Below the pieces are notes generated by a model that saw only the letters and a program-made list of their open reading frames with translations, made no database searches and had not been told where the DNA came from. From positions 1,054,001 through 1,118,000 of the forward strand of contig NZ_QYUO01000001.1 of the NCBI RefSeq assembly GCF_003591035.1: a DNA stretch of 64,000 bases, read 5' to 3'. Each line of letters starts with the position of its first letter. Positions within the stretch are counted from its first letter, which is position 1. Positions 59,278 through 64,000 of the stretch are shown in pieces. The translations under genes and the position numbers were made by a program. The stretch is from Noviherbaspirillum saxi. GTDB taxonomy: Bacteria > Pseudomonadota > Gammaproteobacteria > Burkholderiales > Burkholderiaceae_D.

Positions 59278-60261
59278 TCAATCGAGACTGATATTGGCTT
59301 TCTTTGCGACTTCGTCGTAGCGGGCAATTGCCGCCTTGATCTGAGCAAGGAACTGATCCGGCGTGTTCTGCACCGGTGTGCCGCCCATCTCTTTCAACTT
59401 CCGCTTGAATTCCGGCGCTTCCATGCCCTTGTGGATGGCTTGGTTGAGACGGTTGGCGATGGCTGCGGGAGTGCCGGCTGGCGCGACAATACCGAACCAT
59501 CCTGCTTCTTTCATGTTGATGCCGAGTTCCGCGTAAGTCGGAATATCCGGCAGTTCAGGCGAACGCGTAGCGCTGAGAACGGCCAGAGGGCGCAGTTTGC
59601 CCTGCTTGATGAACGGCAGGCTCGACGACAGATTGTCGGTGAGCGCGTTGACTTGACCGGTGATCGCGTCGGTCACTGCCTGCCCGGCACCCTTGTAAGG
59701 CACATGCAGCAATTCAAATTTACCCTGCATCATCATGTTTTCGATGTTGACGTGCCCCAGCGAACCGATACCGGGGGACGCAAAGGTGTACTTGCCGGGG
59801 TTGGCACGCGCCAGTTCTATGAATTCCTTCATGGTCTTTGCCGGCACGTTCGGGTTCACGGAAAACACACTGGGTACTGCCGCGACGTTGGTGATCGGGA
59901 CAAAATCCTTGATTGGATCGTATGGCAGCGCCTTGTACACAGCCGGGTTCGAACCATGCGTACTCACCGATGCCATGCCGATCGTGTATCCGTCGGCCTT
60001 GGCGCGCTTTACAAAGGCCATGCCCAGGCTTCCACCTGCGCCCCCGCGGTTTTCCACCACGATGGTCTGTCCCAATTGTTCACCAGCGTGCTGCGAAATC
60101 AATCTTGCGATCAAATCGGTGGAGCCACCGGCAACAAAGGGCACAATCAGCGTGATGGGGCGGTTCGGATAGTTTTCCTGCGCGAGGACGGACGTGCCTG
60201 GCAGGACGGAAAGAGCGAGGGAGGCGAGCAAGCTGCGGCGTATTGCGCTAGGACGTGGCAT
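59278..60261 (-). CDS. Bug-family (tripartite tricarboxylate transporter) substrate-binding protein
   Basis: A 327-residue periplasmic binding protein of the Bug family, hugely expanded in Burkholderiales. It has a signal peptide (RSLLASLALSVLPGTSVLAQ) and the first strand YPNRPITLIVPFVAGGSTDLIAR. VVENRGGAGGSLG and LHVPYKGAGQAVTDAITGQV are the usual signature motifs. It binds a carboxylate; membrane subunits are absent here, as is common for orphan Bugs. It is divergent from a LysR regulator and followed after 4 nt by the amidohydrolase gene. Confidence 0.93.
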   Translation of the reverse strand: MPRPSAIRRSLLASLALSVLPGTSVLAQENYPNRPITLIVPFVAGGSTDLIARLISQHAGEQLGQTIVVENRGGAGGSLGMAFVKRAKADGYTIGMASVSTHGSNPAVYKALPYDPIKDFVPITNVAAVPSVFSVNPNVPAKTMKEFIELARANPGKYTFASPGIGSLGHVNIENMMMQGKFELLHVPYKGAGQAVTDAITGQVNALTDNLSSSLPFIKQGKLRPLAVLSATRSPELPDIPTYAELGINMKEAGWFGIVAPAGTPAAIANRLNQAIHKGMEAPEFKRKLKEMGGTPVQNTPDQFLAQIKAAIARYDEVAKKANISLD

Positions 60262-60387
60262 GGCAATTCCTTCTTATCGGATTTATTGGGGCTGCACCGG
60301 ATACAGACTTGCAACTGCAGGCTGGAAACTTCGTGCAAACCGCTCTAGTGTCGCTTCTTTTATTCTTATAGAAAAGTAACGAAACGG

Positions 60388-60393
60388 TACAAT
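60388..60393 (+). promoter_or_regulatory. Candidate -10 box of the LysR gene
   Basis: TACAAT 34 bp before the GTG start of the LysR gene, in the 165-bp divergent spacer; the -35 (CTTATA) is weak. Confidence 0.35.
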
Positions 60394-60426
60394 CGCATTA
60401 CCAAAGGTTATTCAAGAATTGCCATC

Positions 60427-61368
60427 GTGAAAATTCGCTCGCCGTCGATGTCGGAATTGCATGCATTTGTCACCGTGGCGCGCGTTGGCAGTTTTACGCG
60501 GGCAGCGGAGGAACTCTGCGTGACCCAGGCCGCGGTCAGTCGTGCGATCAACAGGCTTGAGTCTCATTTCGGCCAAGTGCTGTTGCGCCGCTCCGCCCAT
60601 CTTCTGACCATAACGCCTGCCGGATGCGCATTCCTCGAGGCGATTCGCGGGCCTGTTGCAGCGATTGAAGAGGCGAGCGCAACGTTGATGTCCGGGAGCG
60701 ACAACAAGCGGCTCACTTTATCGGTGGTGCCCACGCTCGCCGGTGTCTGGCTGTTGCCCCGGCTGCCGATATTCTCGCAGCGCCATCCGGGTATCGAGAT
60801 CATTTTTGCACCGTACCGCCGCGATGAAGACTTCGCCGGCCCCCAACCGGACGCGGCCATTCTTACCGGCGCTGCTGGCGAATGGCCTGCCCGCTGGGAT
60901 TGTGATTACGTCATTGGAAGGGAAATGGTGCCAGTGGCGCATCCTGCGCGACTGAGCCGGCGCCGCGCCGCAGGGCAATGGACAACGCCTGCCGAACTGA
61001 TGAACGAGCAGTTGCTTTACCACACATCCACACCCACCAGGTGGCAACTGTGGTTGCGCGAGGCAGGCGTGCTGGAGGCTACACCAAAACTTGCGTCCGG
61101 CTTTGATCACGTCTCCATCCTGATACAGGCTGTCAAGACCGACATGGGAGTCGCGGTATTGCAGCGCTGCTTAATACAGGAGGAATTGGCGTCGGGCCAA
61201 CTAGTGATACCGTTTAATTTACCGATCAGTCTCCCTAGGGGTTATTTTCTTTGCGCGCCCGTGCAGCGCCGCAACCACCCGGCACTCGTCGTGTTTCGTC
61301 AGTGGCTGCTCGAGACCGCAGAAGCAGACCGGACGCTGCTCATGCAAAATACGATGACTACGGCCTGA
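60427..61368 (+). CDS. LysR family transcriptional regulator (GcvA-like)
   Basis: A 313-residue regulator with helix-turn-helix SELHAFVTVARVGSFTRAAEEL, CVTQAAVSRAINRLESHFG and the LysR-substrate domain (LTLSVVPTLAGVWLLPRLPIF). The GTG at 60427 gives the usual length; an ATG 7 codons on would also work. Divergent from the Bug/amidohydrolase pair, it most likely controls that pair; the ligand is unknown. The tail is slightly long (LLMQNTMTTA). Confidence 0.9.
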   Translation: MKIRSPSMSELHAFVTVARVGSFTRAAEELCVTQAAVSRAINRLESHFGQVLLRRSAHLLTITPAGCAFLEAIRGPVAAIEEASATLMSGSDNKRLTLSVVPTLAGVWLLPRLPIFSQRHPGIEIIFAPYRRDEDFAGPQPDAAILTGAAGEWPARWDCDYVIGREMVPVAHPARLSRRRAAGQWTTPAELMNEQLLYHTSTPTRWQLWLREAGVLEATPKLASGFDHVSILIQAVKTDMGVAVLQRCLIQEELASGQLVIPFNLPISLPRGYFLCAPVQRRNHPALVVFRQWLLETAEADRTLLMQNTMTTA

Positions 61369-61399
61369 CTTATCTGTTACGGGCCCTACCGAGCTGCGT

Positions 61400-61933
61400 T
61401 CATCGTTCAAGTTTGTATGCTGGAGAGCTGCAGTCCCGCAGGCTCCGCCAGGCAACCAATTTTTCAGGATAGGGCAGGGTATATGCCGGACTGCTCGACG
61501 GCAGCTTGATGATTTGATAGCGATCAGCGTAATTCGCAAGCGCCTTCAAACCGATGCGGGCGGCGGTTCCTCCATTGAATGCGATTGCAGCCAGATCAGG
61601 GAGTGCAGTTATCAGGCTGACGAGATCATTGCGGGCATGATCCCGGATTCTGCTGTCGAGGCTGCCTTCCCGATGCGTCTCAGCCACCACGTCCCACAAG
61701 CCGATGCCGTTTGCCAATAGCACTTCCAGGCGAAGCGGATAGCTGAGTGCCGATAAATTCGTGCCGATGACTTCGGACATCAACAACCAGAACTGATTGC
61801 GAGGATGGGCATAGTACTGTTCGGCGGCGAGCGAGGCCACGCCGGGAAAGCTGCCGAGGATGAGGATGCGGGTGGAGTGATCCAGCACCGGAGGAAATCC
61901 GGTGAGCAAGACAGGGGCGACGGAAAGTGACAT
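61400..61933 (-). CDS. DNA-deoxyinosine glycosylase (UDG family 6)
   Basis: A 177-residue member of the uracil-DNA glycosylase superfamily of the hypoxanthine-DNA glycosylase type. It would remove deoxyinosine formed by deamination of adenine. Motif A is ILILGSFPGVASL; HPRNQFWLLMSEV, with the Asn characteristic of this family, follows; and the C-terminal motif is IKLPSSSPAYTLPYPEK. It is convergent with the LysR gene (31 bp). GGTGATG upstream and a good start at 61933 support the N-terminus MSLSVAPVLLTGF. Confidence 0.88.
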   Translation of the reverse strand: MSLSVAPVLLTGFPPVLDHSTRILILGSFPGVASLAAEQYYAHPRNQFWLLMSEVIGTNLSALSYPLRLEVLLANGIGLWDVVAETHREGSLDSRIRDHARNDLVSLITALPDLAAIAFNGGTAARIGLKALANYADRYQIIKLPSSSPAYTLPYPEKLVAWRSLRDCSSPAYKLER

Positions 61934-62035
61934 GAGGCAATTGTATCGGAGCAGTTATGCGGGGCGCAGGCGGTTGATGTTATCTTTGGGGTTCTCTAGG
62001 ATGTTGCAAGTTCCGCTTTTGTCGAGGGGATAAAG

Positions 62036-62785
62036 ATGTCTAGAAAAGTCATGTTGATTACCGGCGGCAGCCGCGGCATCGGCGCCGCCACCGCCCAGTT
62101 GGCGGCAACGCGCGGTTATGCGGTATGCATCAGTTATCTGCGCAACCGGGACGCCGCCGACGAAGTGGTGCGGGCCATCGAGAATTCGGGCGGCGAAGCG
62201 ATCGCGACTCAGGCCGACGTATCGTCGCAGGACGATGTGATCAGACTGTTCGAATCGGTCGACCAGACCCTGGGGTCCATCACTGCGCTGGTCAACAACG
62301 CCGGCATACTCGAACACCATATGCGCGTCGAGGAAATGGATGCCGGCCGCCTGAACCGTATTTTTGCCACCAATGTCACCGGCAGCTTTCTCTGCGCGCG
62401 TGAAGCGGTGCGTCGCATGTCGACCGCGCGCGGCGGCAACGGCGGCGCGATCGTCAATGTGTCGTCGGTCGCGGCCCGCCTCGGCTCGCCGAATGAATAT
62501 GTCGACTATGCGGCGTCCAAGGCGGCAATCGACGCCATGACCATCGGTCTGGCCAAGGAAGTCGCAACTGAAGGTATCCGCGTCAATGCGGTGCGACCCG
62601 GCGTGATCTATACCGAGATCCATGCCAGCGGCGGCGAGCCCGGACGGGTCGACCGCGTGAAGGACGCAGTACCGATGAAACGCGGCGGCGATGCGGTCGA
62701 AGTGGCGAATGCCATTCTCTGGCTGCTGTCGGATCAGGCTTCGTACACCACGGGCGCCTGTATCGACGTGGCCGGCGGGCGATAA
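62036..62785 (+). CDS. Short-chain dehydrogenase/reductase
   Basis: A 249-residue classical SDR. NAD(P) binding is VMLITGGSRGIGAATAQLA, followed by the LVNNAGIL motif. The catalytic Ser is in AIVNVSSVAARLGSP, Tyr and Lys in YVDYAASKAAIDAM, and the tail is TGACIDVAGGR. It resembles glucose-1-dehydrogenase/3-oxoacyl-ACP-reductase-like enzymes; the substrate is not clear. The AraC gene begins 9 bp downstream on the same strand, so the two are likely cotranscribed. Confidence 0.92.
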   Translation: MSRKVMLITGGSRGIGAATAQLAATRGYAVCISYLRNRDAADEVVRAIENSGGEAIATQADVSSQDDVIRLFESVDQTLGSITALVNNAGILEHHMRVEEMDAGRLNRIFATNVTGSFLCAREAVRRMSTARGGNGGAIVNVSSVAARLGSPNEYVDYAASKAAIDAMTIGLAKEVATEGIRVNAVRPGVIYTEIHASGGEPGRVDRVKDAVPMKRGGDAVEVANAILWLLSDQASYTTGACIDVAGGR

Positions 62786-62794
62786 CCCAAGTAG

Positions 62795-63586
62795 ATGCCG
62801 CACCCCGCGCAGTCCATCACGGAGCAACGCCACGCCAGCATGTATCTGTGGCATGGGCACGCGCTGGTCATCGGTCCGGGAATCGACTCGACGCCACACG
62901 CGCATTTTGCGGTGCAGCTCACATTGGGTATCGACCGTCCTTTCCGCGCCCGGCTCGGACCGGACCAGAACTGGATCGAAACCCGTGCAGCCGTGTTTGC
63001 GCCTAACCAGTTTCATCAGATCGATTGCGGCGGCGACATGCTCGCTCATCTGCTGGTCGAACTGCCGCAGCGCCAGCAGACGGTTGCCACTGTCCTGCCC
63101 GCGCAATTCGATGCATTACCGCACTTTGCGCCAGTTCGCGCGGCAATCGATTCGGCGAAAGAGGGTACGCTCGATGCCGAGCTTGCCCGTGAGACTGCCC
63201 AGCAATGGCTCAATTGCGCGATTCCGCAGGCCCTGGTTCCGGCCGGCTTCGACCCGCGAATCGCAACAGTGCTGGACTGGATAGGCGCCAATCCCGGACA
63301 GGAGCCTAGCGGCGCATCGCTGGCCGACATGGTGCATTTATCCGAAAGCCGCTTTACCCACTTGTTTCGCCAGCAGACCGGCATGTCGCTCTCGCGCTAT
63401 CTGTTGTGGACGCGCTTGCTGGGTGGGGTTGCGGCGGTAGCGCGCGGCGAAAACATGACCAGCGCCGCCCACTTCGCGGGCTTCGCTGACCTTGCGCACA
63501 TGAGCCGCAGCTTCCGCAAAACTTTCGGCGTCGTCCCGTCGGAACTGCAAAAAATGACGATTGCGTTCAAGCAGAACGCCGCATGA
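62795..63586 (+). CDS. AraC family transcriptional regulator
   Basis: A 263-residue protein: an N-terminal cupin-like sensing part (YLWHGHALVIGPGIDSTPHAHFAV), then the C-terminal AraC DNA-binding domain with two helix-turn-helices. These are SLADMVHLSESRFTHLFRQQTG and TSAAHFAGFADLAHMSRSFR, the second followed by the family ending KTFGVVPSELQK. It may control the adjacent dehydrogenase. Confidence 0.92.
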   Translation: MPHPAQSITEQRHASMYLWHGHALVIGPGIDSTPHAHFAVQLTLGIDRPFRARLGPDQNWIETRAAVFAPNQFHQIDCGGDMLAHLLVELPQRQQTVATVLPAQFDALPHFAPVRAAIDSAKEGTLDAELARETAQQWLNCAIPQALVPAGFDPRIATVLDWIGANPGQEPSGASLADMVHLSESRFTHLFRQQTGMSLSRYLLWTRLLGGVAAVARGENMTSAAHFAGFADLAHMSRSFRKTFGVVPSELQKMTIAFKQNAA

Positions 63587-63648
63587 CGCACTAAGATGAT
63601 TTTCAGAACGGCCCTGCAAAAAGCCGTCGCATTCATCAAGGAGACTGT

Positions 63649-64000
63649 CATGGAAACTGTAGCGCAACGTCAGATTCATAGCCTGCTGGCAAAGTATGGC
63701 GAGAGTCATCTCAATCACACCAATGAGTTGATCCACTTCATCTGCATTCCAGCCATTGTGTTTTCCTTTCTCGGCATGATCTGGGCGCTTCACCCGTTGG
63801 CGGCGATAGCGGTGACAGTCGTGTCCCTGTTGTACTACTTCCGCCTGTCGGTACCGTTCGCACTCGGCATGCTGCTGATGTCGGGCGCCATGCTGTGGAT
63901 GCTATCGGTACTCTCGCAAGACCAGGTGCTGAAGGTGTCGCTCGCGGTGTTCGTGGTGGCCTGGATAGGGCAGTTCATCGGACACAAGATCGAAGGCAAG
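63649..64000 (+). CDS. Mpo1/YGL010w-like (DUF962) membrane protein, cut by window end
   Basis: The ATG at 63649 follows AAGGAGA at perfect spacing and the frame is open for 117 codons to the window end. It encodes ETVAQRQIHSLLAKYGESHLN, then HTNELIHFICIPAIVF, three to four hydrophobic helices, and WIGQFIGHKIEGK, a DUF962 signature. Its yeast relative Mpo1 is an iron-dependent dioxygenase of 2-hydroxy fatty acids that uses the conserved His residues (here in the HxxNxxxH and GH segments). The C-terminal ~50 residues lie outside the window. Confidence 0.88.

Noticed and set aside
61955..63106. 383-codon minus-strand frame opposite the SDR and AraC genes
   Set aside because: It covers two recognisable plus-strand genes and has no protein-family features of its own.

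Overview
The window is a stretch of ordinary bacterial chromosome, roughly 57-60% G+C by eye. It most likely comes from a betaproteobacterium of the order Burkholderiales, and Oxalobacteraceae (Herminiimonas/Noviherbaspirillum/Collimonas-like) is my best guess. The evidence is the gene set: a DUF4148 secreted protein, a Bug-type tripartite-tricarboxylate binding protein, a TIGR04438 Trp-rich protein, the betaproteobacterial proteasome homologue (BPH), a DUF2486-holC pair and zapA followed by 6S RNA. No rRNA operon, prophage, CRISPR array or intact IS element was seen.

Layout. 1-2.4 kb: end of an APC permease, a DUF4148 protein, a DUF2939 protein and two tiny membrane proteins, one with a type IV prepilin-like N-terminus. 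2.5-11.4 kb (minus): a complete tripartite RND efflux operon (outer-membrane lipoprotein, adaptor, pump), then a MATE exporter translationally coupled to an ArnT-like glycosyltransferase. 11.5-13.9 kb (minus): rpmE2, rho and trxA, each with its own terminator. 14.1-14.4 kb: a 271-bp structured MITE-like element. 14.4-20.4 kb: an addB-addA (nuclease-helicase) pair. 20.4-23.1 kb: a cheB remnant, tRNA-Ala(CGC), a ZapB-like gene, zapA, 6S RNA, an EVE-domain protein and a TSUP exporter. 23.1-27.1 kb (minus): a tightly packed LysR-lgt-enoyl-CoA hydratase-matB cluster. 27.2-33.5 kb: ilvD, a Trp-rich small protein, cytochrome c, a Liv-type binding protein, an Lrp regulator and dadA. 33.6-38.1 kb (minus): DUF2486, holC, a glutaredoxin-like protein, prlC and folD.

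38.2-45.3 kb is the pyruvate dehydrogenase operon aceE-aceF-(BPH)-lpdA, with a proteasome-like peptidase gene embedded between E2 and E3. 45.7-47.1 kb holds an argD-type aminotransferase. Its leader carries a good promoter, an apparently leaderless 22-codon reading frame with three consecutive Arg codons, a possible antiterminator and an intrinsic terminator. This candidate attenuator is the most interesting regulatory observation in the window. 47.1-53.3 kb: a ferredoxin-type reductase, an SDR epimerase, a metal-binding protein, a polysaccharide deacetylase, a K+ channel with two RCK domains plus DUF6394, and a CzcE-like lipoprotein.

53.6-54.1 kb looks like an integron gene cassette (DUF2784 with an attC site and core sites) away from any integrase. 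54.5-55.5 kb contains tRNA-Lys(CUU), a frameshifted alpha/beta-hydrolase pseudogene and a repeat whose hairpin covaries with one inside the MITE. 55.5-64 kb: an orphan GspE/PilB ATPase with a spermidine-synthase-like gene, an N-formylglutamate amidohydrolase with a Bug protein and divergent LysR, a deoxyinosine glycosylase, an SDR, an AraC regulator and the start of an Mpo1-like membrane protein.

All identifications come from reading the sequence and recalling protein families; no database search was run.
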